This document shows positions 35,130 to 43,481 of a stretch of 64,000 nucleotides of DNA, in pieces. The stretch's first letter is position 1; each line of letters opens with the position of its first letter. The position numbers and the translations under genes were made by a program. This DNA comes from an uncultured Clostridia bacterium. Lineage in GTDB: Bacteria; Bacillota; Clostridia; Christensenellales; UBA1242. The notes under the pieces were generated by a model. That model made no database searches, was not told the DNA's origin, and worked only from the letters and a program-made list of their open reading frames with translations. Location: assembly GCA_934757855.1 (NCBI GenBank), contig CAKVLR010000003.1, positions 62,001 to 126,000 on the forward strand, in the 5' to 3' direction.

Positions 35130-37293
35130 TTACAAGAAATCGTGCGAATTGTTGGTTTCGCTATTTATATTTGAATTTGTGTTTTTAGTAAATTTTGCTG
35201 TAATGATTTTACCTTTTACCGCACTGAGCGGAATATCTATACTTAATTTAGAACTATCGGCAGTCACGGTTTGTCCGCTGGAATTTGTAAAAGTCAATAT
35301 CTCATCATCGACATACCAGCCAGCAAAACTATACCCAGTGTACGAAATCGCACTTATATGAATAACTGCATTTTCATCTTCGCTATCATAACCGTTGAGC
35401 AGTGTCTGTCCGCCATCGCCCGAGTTTACCACAACCCCATTGATACTCGCCCCGCCTGAAGTGTTTGGCAAGTCTTGGTTTTCGCTCACATAGGTTAGTT
35501 TTATATCAATGTCGCCTTTTAAATTCATAATTTCAAACGAAATTTCCTTGTTGTCCTCGTTCACGGTATATCGAATAAAACTGCTTGCGCCCGAATAATT
35601 GATATTTCCGCTCCGTGATTTCAAGATTTGCGCATCATTAGTTCCTACTTGCACGCTATAAATATATAAATTTGTAGTCACAGGAGTTACAAAGTAGTTG
35701 GTAAAATTATTTGCATCTCTAAATGAAGTAATATTTAGAGTTGTGTTTGGACTGGTAATGCTGGCGCCATAGTACCTAAAATACGCTACGCAAGTGGTAT
35801 CTTCGTTAACTGTGAAAGAATATGGGTTTGCAGTAATTTTAGTACCATTTACCAACCAGTAATCAAGACTATAACCCGATTTTGGAGTTGCCGTAATTGT
35901 AGCAGCAGTACCTGTCTCGAATAAATTTTCGGCGTATGTTCCACCCCCTAAACTCACAGTCCCTTGACTACTGTCACTTGCGGAAACAGAAACTTGAAAC
36001 GCCGTGCTAAGCCAAGCAGATTGAAGATTTAAGTGAAGCGCAGGACGCACCGCGTAGGAATAATTCACACGATGGCTACTGCTACTAGACCCAGAGGAGG
36101 AGACACTATACGCATTGTATGAAAGATTGAAAGAGGAAGAGCGCGACCACGAGTGAGCATATGCCGGCCCGCTAGTCGAACCAACATTGCCTAGACTTGA
36201 AGTGTTACTACCATCGTAATTCATACGCTCGTTAGCATTTGTTTTCCAAAGACCATCTGTGCCACTGTAACCCATTTCCTGCATACTAGGCAACCATAAA
36301 TAATCGTTTTGCCAGTTTTTATAACAACTATTTCCTTGAAAATTGTAATTTGTACTATTAGCAGAATCATAATAACCATCTAGATTGTTTGCAAGTGAAT
36401 CGTTCATATATACATAACCACTCATACCACTACAATAGCCCTTTTGACTGCTTGTTTGATAAGACATATTCTTTGGTTGTACCAAATAACTTGTTAAACC
36501 ATAACTAGACATTGTAAATTTAGCAAACGCACTTGATGTTGTTGAAGAAAAATTTGTTTTATCGCTATTACTTGTTGCATAATCACCACCATTGTTTAGA
36601 GTAACTGAACGAATGTAACTTGCGCCATACATACTTGCTGGGAATGTACTAGTGAAAGAACTACTATACCAGTTTGCAGCCCAGTCACTGTAAAGTCCAC
36701 CATTGAGATAGCCATAGTAGGCTCCCTCAGTAGAAGATCGGCTACTAAACGCATCTTGTACGCAGTTTGATAGCCACAGTGTTGCGGTGCGTTGTCCACT
36801 TGCATTGTTTGTTATATATACTACTTGCCACTTTAACCCACCTAGTGTAACCACAACCGCCTTGCCAGATGATTTACCATTAGTGTAACCACGAATATCA
36901 GTTGCGGTTACATTACCTGTACTATTGTAACCAGTTGAAAGGTAGGTATATAGTGTTTTTAAGTTAGCCTTGTTGAATTTTTTGTTTGTAGAGTCCCAAA
37001 TTTCGCCGACTTCGACAAAGTTTGAGGTGCCACCCGTTTTAAAGGCGTTTGCGTTATTTTTGCTAATAATTGCTACCACTGGAACGGATACTACCGCTAA
37101 CACAAGTGCTAAAAGTAATGTAATAATCAATGACAAGCGTTTGGTTTTTGCCTCTTTGGTGCCCTCTTTTTCTGCAAAAAGTTGCAGATTGAAAGCGGTG
37201 TGTGTTTTGGTTAAATTGCCATTAAATACAGCATTTTTTGGGCTATTTAAGCGCCCCCCCCCCCTGCGGGTTTTGCTCTCTGTTTTGGTACAT
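35130..37293 (-). CDS. Lectin-like surface protein P2, poly-G tract out of frame (phase OFF)
   Basis: Paralog of P1. The homologous ATG at 37293 with AAAGGAGTGAATT opens MYQNREQNPQGGG, but the tract here has eleven G, so the frame stops at a TAG five codons after the tract. The body frame is open from before the tract to 35130 and contains a NLQLFAEKEG segment, a hydrophobic segment, then the mature region. From the TTG at 37136 alone it would be 668 residues. The body has LGGLKWQVVY, YLWLPSMQEMG, HSWSRSS and RPALHLNLQSA of the DUF6273-like lectin fold, one InlB-like repeat (TATPKSGYSLDYW) and the C-terminal beta region shared with P1. As sequenced the gene cannot give full-length protein from its normal start. 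The intact reading frame suggests a reversible OFF state rather than decay. Confidence 0.78.
37254..37264 (-). repeat. Poly-G tract of P2 (11 G on coding strand)
   Basis: Eleven consecutive C on the plus strand. One base more than in P1, which throws the ATG at 37293 out of frame. Confidence 0.9.
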
Positions 37294-37339
37294 AATTCAC
37301 TCCTTTTTTTGTTACCATTTTACATTTTTTACTCCTTTA

Positions 37340-37368
37340 ATTATATCTTATTTTGTCTATTTTTCCAA
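37340..37368 (-). promoter_or_regulatory. Promoter of P2
   Basis: TTGGAA, 17 bases, TATAAT; near-identical to the P1 promoter including the TTAAAGGAG that follows. Confidence 0.75.
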
Positions 37369-37511
37369 ATAAAATAAGCCCTAAATTTAAAATTTTTAAA
37401 AAAATTTGCAATTTTTCACTATTTTTCGCTAAATTTAGATATTTTTCGCACGGAAAAGTGAAAAATTGTAGAGATTGCAGGCGTAGAGATTAAATAAAAT
37501 TCTTTTTATTA

Positions 37512-37762
37512 AAAGATTGCCGCACCCCTTTCGGGGTTCGCAATGACAAGAGGCGGAGATTGCCCCTTGAAGTATGCTCGCATACTGAAAGTCTGGCAGA
37601 ATGACTAGTCTAGTAGAATAATGAGTATTGCCAGCCCGCTCGCAATGCCTTGGAGTACCGATAGGTACGGAAAGTCTGGCAGAATGATTAATATAAGCAG
37701 AATGAGAGGTTTTTAGCCAGCCATAAGAGATTGCCACGGGGCTTCCAGCCCCTCGCAATGAC
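37512..37762. repeat. Composite palindromic repeat cluster (two central units, three palindromes)
   Basis: Order on the plus strand: palindrome AGATTGCCGCACCCC/GGGGTTCGCAATGAC; central unit (37564-37635) with an AGTATGC/GCATACT hairpin; a short palindrome end CGCTCGCAATG; a second central unit (37648-37723) with a GTACC/GGTAC hairpin; and palindrome GAGATTGCCACGGGGCT/AGCCCCTCGCAATGACA. Both central units share GAAAGTCTGGCAGAATGA and end GCCAGCC. This fills most of the gene-free stretch between P2 and the rubrerythrin gene. A 109-codon open frame across it is repeat translation, not a gene. Confidence 0.8.
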
Positions 37763-37853
37763 AAGTCGGGGCGTTAGTTGCTCTACATTTTCTATTTTAT
37801 CATATAATTTTTCAAAAAAATTCAAAATCACAAGTGTTAACAAAAATTTAAAA

Positions 37854-37893
37854 GCAAAAAACACCTGTCTTTAAGCATTTAAAAACAAGTGTT
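37854..37893 (-). terminator. Rubrerythrin gene terminator
   Basis: Nine-base-pair stem AACACTTGT/ACAGGTGTT (one G-U) then a T-run on the minus strand. Confidence 0.85.
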
Positions 37894-37933
37894 TATTTTC
37901 TATTTTTGTTTTAATTTATGCAAATATTTTCGC

Positions 37934-38554
37934 TTACTCTGCGCTACGCAAGGTTTTATAACGAATTTTTTCTGCATCTAAGATGAGTTTTACTGAACCG
38001 CGTTTTGCTTTGCACAATGGACATTCCTCCCAAGGCTCCAAACCAGTAGCCATATAGCCACAATCGGCACAAATCCAAGTGACAGGTTTTTCTTTTTTGT
38101 ATAGGCTACCATCGCTCATTTGCTGGTACAATTCTTTGAAAATTTGCTTGTGATACTTCTCGACTTCCACCACTTGCAAAAAGAGTTCCGCAATATCAGC
38201 AAAGCCCTCCTCCTCTGCAATTTGAGCAAATTCGACATAGGCTTTTGCATCTTTTTCCTCATCTTCCGCCCCAAGTCTTAGATTTTCGCACAAATCCCAT
38301 TTTTCGCGGAAAGGAAAGCCTGCGACAATATCAATATTATCAATTTGCGCATCTTCGCCATCTTGAATAAATGTATAAAACATACGCGCGTGATTAAATT
38401 CTTGATACACTATTTCATCAATAATATCGGCAATATTTTTGTATCCGTTCATTCGTGCGCCGTACTCGATAAATTCGTACCTTGTGCGTGCTTGACATTC
38501 GGCTGCATAACTGCGTGCCAAATTTTCATAAGTTCTGCTTTCGCTTAATTTCAT
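37934..38554 (-). CDS. Rubrerythrin
   Basis: A 206-residue rubrerythrin-type peroxidase, with an N-terminal diiron four-helix domain (Glu/His ligands in the AAECQARTRYEF, EEGFADIAELF and VVEVEKYHKQIF helices) and a C-terminal rubredoxin-like domain with ICADCGYMA and CPLCKAKRG. It reduces hydrogen peroxide in anaerobes. The ATG at 38554 is chosen because GGAGGT precedes it. Monocistronic; typical of a strict anaerobe. Confidence 0.93.
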   Translation of the reverse strand: MKLSESRTYENLARSYAAECQARTRYEFIEYGARMNGYKNIADIIDEIVYQEFNHARMFYTFIQDGEDAQIDNIDIVAGFPFREKWDLCENLRLGAEDEEKDAKAYVEFAQIAEEEGFADIAELFLQVVEVEKYHKQIFKELYQQMSDGSLYKKEKPVTWICADCGYMATGLEPWEECPLCKAKRGSVKLILDAEKIRYKTLRSAE

Positions 38555-38708
38555 AAATACCTCCATTTGCGTTGGGGCTTTGGCAAACTTTTTGATAAAA
38601 AAATTACTATCAAGTTCTTATTTTTACCAATTTCCCAACAATCTCAAAACCAGTATGTGTTTAATTGACAAAAATATTCTAAAAATTAATCTAAACCAAC
38701 AAAAAAAC

Positions 38709-38737
38709 TTGAAAAGACTTTTTCAATGTGCTAAAAT
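38709..38737 (+). promoter_or_regulatory. Promoter of mscL
   Basis: TTGAAA, 17 bases, TAAAAT, 34 bases before the ATG. Confidence 0.6.
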
Positions 38738-38770
38738 ATCTACATAAATTTTAAAAAGAGGATTGCACAA

Positions 38771-39373
38771 ATGAAATTTTGGAAAGAATTTAAAGCCTTT
38801 ATTAGCAAAGGCAACATTATTGATTTGGCAGTTGCCGTAGTAATAGGTACTGCTTTTAACAAAATCGTTTCCAGCCTAGTAAACGACATTATTATGCCGT
38901 TGATTACTTGGGCGTTAGGCGCAAACAGCCTTGCGGACCTTTCTATCGTGCTTCAACGCGATGAAACTGGTGTAGCCACTCTAACTTGGAATTATGGTAA
39001 TTTTATTCAATCAATCATTGATTTCTTGATTATTGCTCTTACTATCTTTATTGTGTTGAAAATCGCAATGAAAAGTTCGCAAATGTTCAAGGAAACTACA
39101 AATGCGCTAAAAATGCCTACTAAGCAAGAAAAGAAAAAGTTAAAAGAGCAAGGCATCGACCTCAAAGACCACCACGCAGTGCGCGAGGCTTTGGCGGAAA
39201 TGCACAAGAAAGAGATTGAAGAAAAAGAGGCAGAAGAAGCCAAAAAGAAAGAGGAAGCATACCGCAATAGTACTGAGGGCTTGTTAAAAGAAATTCGTGA
39301 CTTACTAAAAGAAAATCAACAACTAAGTGAAAAACTTGCTGAAAAAGACAAGCAAGACGCCAAAAAGGAATAA
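38771..39373 (+). CDS. mscL: Large-conductance mechanosensitive channel MscL with long charged tail
   Basis: A 200-residue MscL that opens under hypo-osmotic membrane tension. TM1 reads IIDLAVAVVIGTAFNKIVSSL, and TM2 is near residues 80-100 (FLIIALTIFIVLKIAM). Typical MscL is about 130-150 residues. Here the cytoplasmic tail runs some 90 residues beyond TM2 and is almost all Lys/Glu/Ala, a predicted helical bundle or coiled coil. An AGAGGA site is present. A terminator follows. Confidence 0.93.
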   Translation: MKFWKEFKAFISKGNIIDLAVAVVIGTAFNKIVSSLVNDIIMPLITWALGANSLADLSIVLQRDETGVATLTWNYGNFIQSIIDFLIIALTIFIVLKIAMKSSQMFKETTNALKMPTKQEKKKLKEQGIDLKDHHAVREALAEMHKKEIEEKEAEEAKKKEEAYRNSTEGLLKEIRDLLKENQQLSEKLAEKDKQDAKKE

Positions 39374-39377
39374 GCAA

Positions 39378-39404
39378 AAAAACAGGTTTTTGACCTGTTT
39401 TTCT
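39378..39404. terminator. Terminator between mscL and ymxH
   Basis: AACAGGT/ACCTGTT stem with A-run and T-run on the two sides, serving both converging genes. Confidence 0.85.
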
Positions 39405-39756
39405 ATTTTCTATCTGGGTTACTGGAATAAGTAGCGTAATTTTGTGTTTTAGTATCTGGCTCCACAATGATAGAATTTTTGGCGTAATTATCGATATATT
39501 TTGAGGTACTAACAGGTTGAGGCACGGGGTTAAGTTGAACTAAAATGGTATCAAGACCGATTTTGCAAATACATTGATAAGGAATAAATATGTCTTCTCT
39601 ACTTTTAAACATACCCGATTTTATCCCTGGAACGACTACACCTAGCACTTTTGCGCTATTTTGCTCAAATATCAAATCAATAATATGCCCTAATCTACGC
39701 CCATCTGTTAGGTTTACGACCATTTTTGACCGCAATTCGGTAAAACTTATTTCCAT
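39403..39756 (-). CDS. PRC-barrel protein, YlmC/YmxH family
   Basis: A 117-residue PRC-barrel protein: MVVNLTDGRRLGHIIDLIFE, KVLGVVVPG, then SREDIFIPYQCICKIGLDTILVQL. Family members follow sporulation genes (sigG or mother-cell genes) in many Clostridia and Bacilli; their function is not firmly known. The C-terminal 35 residues, polar and Asn/Thr/Tyr-rich, are an extra tail. A GGGGAATT site precedes the ATG. Confidence 0.82.
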   Translation of the reverse strand: MEISFTELRSKMVVNLTDGRRLGHIIDLIFEQNSAKVLGVVVPGIKSGMFKSREDIFIPYQCICKIGLDTILVQLNPVPQPVSTSKYIDNYAKNSIIVEPDTKTQNYATYSSNPDRK

Positions 39757-39901
39757 TCAATTCCCCATTAATATTTGCGACTTCCCTACATTTTTTAGTA
39801 TTTGTATTCTATATTAATATATGATAAATATGAGAAATTGATAACCTGATATATTTTTGCAAAATTTTTATTGCTAGCGTTTAATTACATTTGACTTTTC
39901 A

Positions 39902-40675
39902 TTAGACAAAATATTTTTTGACAATTTCAAGCGCATTTTTCTCCAAACGACTTACCTGCGCTTGACTGATGCCCACTTCATCGCTAACCTCTACTTGCGT
40001 ACGCCCCAAAAAGTATCTCAATAGCAAAATTCGTTTTTCACGAGGCGCAAGTTCTGTAAGCGCATCTTGAATGGAAACATTATCAAGCCATTTATCATCG
40101 GCATTTGTAATGTCTGCAATATGGTCGCTCAATTCCGAAGCATCTGGGTCATCACTAAACATCGGTTCGGACAAAGACATTGGCTCGGAAATTGCATCAA
40201 GTGCGCACGCAACTTGCCTATAAGGAGTATCGAGGTCTAACGCAATTTCCTCTAATGTTGGCTCACGCTGATATGTTGCGCCTAACTTTTCTCTTGATTG
40301 TAACGCGCGATACGCTATATCTCTTAGACTTCTACTCACGCGAATAGCGCTATTATCGCGCAAAAATCGGCGAATTTCCCCCACAATCATAGGCACGGCA
40401 TAAGTGCTAAATTTTACATTCAACGACATATCAAAATTTTCAATCGCTTTTAAAAGCCCTACACAACCGACTTGAAACAAGTCGTCCATATTTTCCTTGC
40501 GATTTACAAATCGTTGTACCACACTCAACACCAACCGCATATTACCAAAGATAAATTGCTGTTTGGCGGACTCATCACCTTGTTTAATTTTTATCATTAG
40601 TTCGCTTAACTCTTGCGCAGTAAACTTTGGCAAAGTGGAAGTATCCACCCCGCAAATAACCACTTTGTTTGACAT
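39902..40675 (-). CDS. sigG: Forespore sigma factor SigG
   Basis: A 257-residue sigma-70 factor of the SigF/SigG group; the N-terminus NKVVICGVDTSTLPKF is diagnostic of SigG. Region 2 contains FSTYAVPMIVGEIRRFLRDNSAIRV, and region 4 LAPREKRILLLRYFLGRTQVEVSDEVGISQAQVSRLEK. It directs late forespore transcription. The ATG at 40675 follows GGAGGG; the open frame 20 codons further out has no site. It lies 61 bases after sigE, in the classical order spoIIGA-sigE-sigG. Confidence 0.95.
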   Translation of the reverse strand: MSNKVVICGVDTSTLPKFTAQELSELMIKIKQGDESAKQQFIFGNMRLVLSVVQRFVNRKENMDDLFQVGCVGLLKAIENFDMSLNVKFSTYAVPMIVGEIRRFLRDNSAIRVSRSLRDIAYRALQSREKLGATYQREPTLEEIALDLDTPYRQVACALDAISEPMSLSEPMFSDDPDASELSDHIADITNADDKWLDNVSIQDALTELAPREKRILLLRYFLGRTQVEVSDEVGISQAQVSRLEKNALEIVKKYFV

Positions 40676-40736
40676 TTTCCCTCCAAAATAAATAATCAAA
40701 CAATAGTGTCGGCAAGTAGATACACTTTTATACAAA

Positions 40737-41453
40737 CTAAATCAGTTTTGCCATATCTTTTTTCATTTTTGATAAAATCTTCTTTTCAATTCGGCTAATA
40801 TAACTTTGCGAAATATTGAGCATATCGGCGACTTGTTTTTGCGTTTTTTCTTGTTGCCCATTTAGTCCAAAACGCATTGCTACAATTTGCTTTTCCCTAC
40901 CATCTAGTTTTTCCAAAACTTTGTAAACAATCTCTTTTTCCATATCAATTTCCATTGATTTAAACGCTTCATCGACATCAATTCCTATTACATCACTCAA
41001 AAGCAATTCATTGCCATCATTATCTAGTGACAACGGCGAGTCTAGCGAAGTTTCTTTTTTCTGCTTAGACACCTTGCGCAAGTGCATCAAAATTTCATTT
41101 TCGATACAACGAGAGGCATAAGTCGCCAATTTGATTTTTTTGTCCAAATTAAAGGTATTGACCGCCTTAATTAACCCGATAGACCCGACAGAAATCAAAT
41201 CTTCTAGTTCTACGCCTGTATTTTCAAATTTTTTTGAAATATAAACGACCAACCTCAAATTACGCTCAATCAACTCATCTTTTGCTGTTTCATCACCATT
41301 GCTAAGCCGAAGTAGGCACGCCATTTCTTCCTCATTTGTCATAGGACTAGGCAAAGCCTCGTTGCTACACAAATAAAGGAGCATTTGCTCTTTTGATATA
41401 TTTTCGCCTATTCCAAAAGTCTTGATAAAAAGTTTTTTCAAAAACCCTAACAT
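40737..41453 (-). CDS. sigE: Mother-cell sigma factor SigE (pro-sigma-E)
   Basis: A 238-residue sigma factor with an N-terminal pro-sequence (LKKLFIKTF...SNEALPSPMT), region 2 LEDLISVGSIGLIKAVNTF and LATYASRCIENEILM, and region 4 with a HTH QKQVADMLNISQSYISRIEK. SpoIIGA cleaves the pro-peptide after asymmetric division. Starts ATG six bases after GGAGGT; its start overlaps the spoIIGA end by 7 bases. Confidence 0.96.
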   Translation of the reverse strand: MLGFLKKLFIKTFGIGENISKEQMLLYLCSNEALPSPMTNEEEMACLLRLSNGDETAKDELIERNLRLVVYISKKFENTGVELEDLISVGSIGLIKAVNTFNLDKKIKLATYASRCIENEILMHLRKVSKQKKETSLDSPLSLDNDGNELLLSDVIGIDVDEAFKSMEIDMEKEIVYKVLEKLDGREKQIVAMRFGLNGQQEKTQKQVADMLNISQSYISRIEKKILSKMKKDMAKLI

Positions 41454-42283
41454 TTCGCAACCTCCAACAAATTAGTACCCACTATCGCCGTACAATCTCC
41501 ACAACGAATTTTGCTATTTGATACACCTACGCAAGCCTTTTGCTCCACGCCATTTAGGCTTACCACACAATCAAAAACCAACATTTTATAACTACCACCT
41601 AGGCTACTTACCACGATAAATTCTGCATTTTCTAGCCCTAAATTTTCAGTTTTACCCAACATAATTAACATTCGTTCGTGAGTGTTAAACCAGTAACTCA
41701 ACTCTTTTTCCGCAAGCACCACGACCGCAAGCCCGTGAGAATTTTTAAGGCTATTTCCAGTATCTACAAAGCCACGAAATTTTTTAGTTTTGCCTAAAAT
41801 GGTAATACCAAAATCAACCGCGCGCTCCCACTCTTTCCTCTTTGCGATAGAAATAATCAATCTAAACACGCTGACAAAAAACACAATTCCGCATACAAGT
41901 AGTGTTCCTAGCGGAATGGTTGACACATAACCTATGTACATTGCATCGTAAACTTGCACATTCATAAAACTAAATATCGCTATCAACGCCCCACCAAATG
42001 CAAATGTATAAAGACTAAATACCAAAAAGCGCAAAAATATTTTCTTAAAAGAAAAGCAAACCATAAAATTCATCACTAGCGCTACACTAAATTTTAGCAA
42101 AACCGCCCAAATTCCGCCAAAATGTATCAAAGGCGAAACAACCGCAAATCCCGCTCCAAACGCGCTAGCGCAAATTATACCGCTCTTAAAAATCGGCTGG
42201 CGCAATGTTTTTTGACTCAAAATCAAAAGTAGTGCATCAATTAAAAAATTATCTAGCAAGACATATTCAATCACAATTTGCAT
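41447..42283 (-). CDS. spoIIGA: Sigma-E processing peptidase SpoIIGA
   Basis: A 278-residue membrane aspartic protease. The N-terminal half has about five hydrophobic segments, followed by a cytoplasmic protease domain with catalytic D174 in FVDTGNSL. It matures pro-SigE in the mother cell upon a forespore signal (SpoIIR in Bacillus). A GCGAGGTG site precedes the ATG. Coupled to sigE by overlap. Confidence 0.93.
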   Translation of the reverse strand: MQIVIEYVLLDNFLIDALLLILSQKTLRQPIFKSGIICASAFGAGFAVVSPLIHFGGIWAVLLKFSVALVMNFMVCFSFKKIFLRFLVFSLYTFAFGGALIAIFSFMNVQVYDAMYIGYVSTIPLGTLLVCGIVFFVSVFRLIISIAKRKEWERAVDFGITILGKTKKFRGFVDTGNSLKNSHGLAVVVLAEKELSYWFNTHERMLIMLGKTENLGLENAEFIVVSSLGGSYKMLVFDCVVSLNGVEQKACVGVSNSKIRCGDCTAIVGTNLLEVAKC

Positions 42284-42343
42284 ATCTCACCTCGCTAGAC
42301 CTATTTTAGCGCAAACCACTCTTTTTTGTTGGCAAAAATAAAA

Positions 42344-42372
42344 GATATATTACACGAAAAGTGCAATATATC
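42344..42372. promoter_or_regulatory. Long near-perfect hairpin upstream of spoIIGA
   Basis: GATATATT.CAC/GTG.AATATATC with a GAAAA loop, 61 bases before the spoIIGA ATG. It may be part of a promoter or operator region, as spoIIG is usually developmentally controlled. No T-run, so not a terminator. Confidence 0.4.
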
Positions 42373-42462
42373 CCGTAATTTTGTCGTTTTGCTAAATTTT
42401 GTCTTAAATTTTACATTAAATTTTTACAAATTTGCAAATACACAATAATTAATTAAAATTTA

Positions 42463-42492
42463 GAAAAAATAAAAAGCCTAAAATTAGACTTT
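42463..42492 (-). terminator. Terminator of the small membrane-protein gene
   Basis: AAAGTCTA/TAGGCTTT stem (one G-U pair) directly after the stop, followed by a T-rich run on the minus strand. Confidence 0.75.
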
Positions 42493-42726
42493 CTATTGAA
42501 TAATCATTACCACCAAAGCAACTACGATAAATATTAAACCAATTACTTTCGTTGCAATCATAATACTATCATCATTTGGAACTTTGTTTGTTTTCCTAGC
42601 GGCACAAGCAATCCTACGCGCAAGTATAGCAATCGCGATACCCATTGCAGCCAACACGATACCTATGATTACATTCACTTGTGAAAGTCGCTCCAAAAGC
42701 GGAACCATCAAAAACGCTATGTTCAT
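42493..42726 (-). CDS. Small two-helix membrane protein, unknown
   Basis: A 77-residue protein with two hydrophobic helices, about residues 18-36 (VNVIIGIVLAAMGIAIAIL) and 58-76, joined by a basic cytoplasmic loop ARRIACAARKTNKVPNDD. By the positive-inside rule both ends face outward. I do not recognise a family. It sits 36 bases after pgsA with a GGGGTAAAA site, so it is probably co-transcribed, and a terminator follows. No functional inference is safe. Confidence 0.6.
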   Translation of the reverse strand: MNIAFLMVPLLERLSQVNVIIGIVLAAMGIAIAILARRIACAARKTNKVPNDDSIMIATKVIGLIFIVVALVVMIIQ

Positions 42727-42762
42727 TATTTTTACCCCTTTTTCTATCTAGTTTAGATTTTA

Positions 42763-43332
42763 TCATTCTTTTTCGGTTTTGTCAACATCTTGCTTATTTT
42801 TTGTGAAAACTCGCTTGTAGTTGAGGGCAATATACACAATCAAACTAACTACAACCATAATCATACCTGCGTACAACACATACAAATTCCAGCCGTTCAA
42901 GTATTGCTCAAAGAAGCACATTACCAGTCCCACACTCATAATAAAAGTCCCTGCTTTACCAAAAAAGTTGCTAGGAATTGTGATTTTTTTCTTAAATAAG
43001 CACATACCCGCTACAATCATACCCAAATCAATCACAATCAACACTACAACCAGCCAAACAGGAATAATATTTGCAATCGCAAAGGCAATCAAAGTAGCCA
43101 TTTTGAGTAATTTGTCCGCAAGCGGGTCAAGCACAATACCGTATGAAGTGATTTGATTTGTCTTGCGCGCAATAATTCCGTCTAACACATCAGTAAGACT
43201 TGCTACCAAAAATACAATCAGTGCTGGTATGTGATTATCCTCAGGAGTGAAGAAAAATACAATCAAAAATACAGGCACAAGTATTAATCTAATAAGGCTT
43301 AAAACATTTGGCACATTCCAAAATTTGTTCAT
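42763..43332 (-). CDS. pgsA: CDP-diacylglycerol-glycerol-3-phosphate phosphatidyltransferase
   Basis: A 189-residue integral membrane enzyme making phosphatidylglycerol-phosphate. The CDP-alcohol phosphotransferase motif is complete: D-G-x2-A-R-x8-G-x3-D-x3-D within LDGIIARKTNQITSYGIVLD and PLAD. About five or six membrane segments. The C-terminus is Lys-rich. AGGAGAATTT precedes the ATG. Confidence 0.92.
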   Translation of the reverse strand: MNKFWNVPNVLSLIRLILVPVFLIVFFFTPEDNHIPALIVFLVASLTDVLDGIIARKTNQITSYGIVLDPLADKLLKMATLIAFAIANIIPVWLVVVLIVIDLGMIVAGMCLFKKKITIPSNFFGKAGTFIMSVGLVMCFFEQYLNGWNLYVLYAGMIMVVVSLIVYIALNYKRVFTKNKQDVDKTEKE

Positions 43333-43481
43333 AAATTCTCCTATTTATCTTTTGCAATTAACTATAATTATATCACAAAGATTTAAAAAGTTAAACTGAT
43401 TTTTACATAAAACTACAATAAATTTCACAAATTTGCCTATTTTTGAATAATATAACCATAAATGCTAATTAGGAGGATTTA

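Noticed and set aside
30002..37293. Diversity-generating retroelement acting on the lectin-like modules
   Set aside because: The fold is of the right kind, but I find no reverse transcriptase, template repeat or adenine-biased variable repeat pair in the window.
37435..37764. 109-codon open frame on the minus strand
   Set aside because: It is translation of the palindromic repeat cluster. Its segments match the repeat-derived part of P1 and it has no ribosome site.
42284..42492. Possible Spo0A box (TTGTCGTT) upstream of spoIIGA
   Set aside because: It differs from the 0A consensus at two positions and many AT-rich stretches come as close; not strong enough to annotate.
43333..43481. Riboswitch (thiamine or other) before the ABC importer
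   Set aside because: The gap is short and AT-rich and shows none of the conserved riboswitch core motifs.
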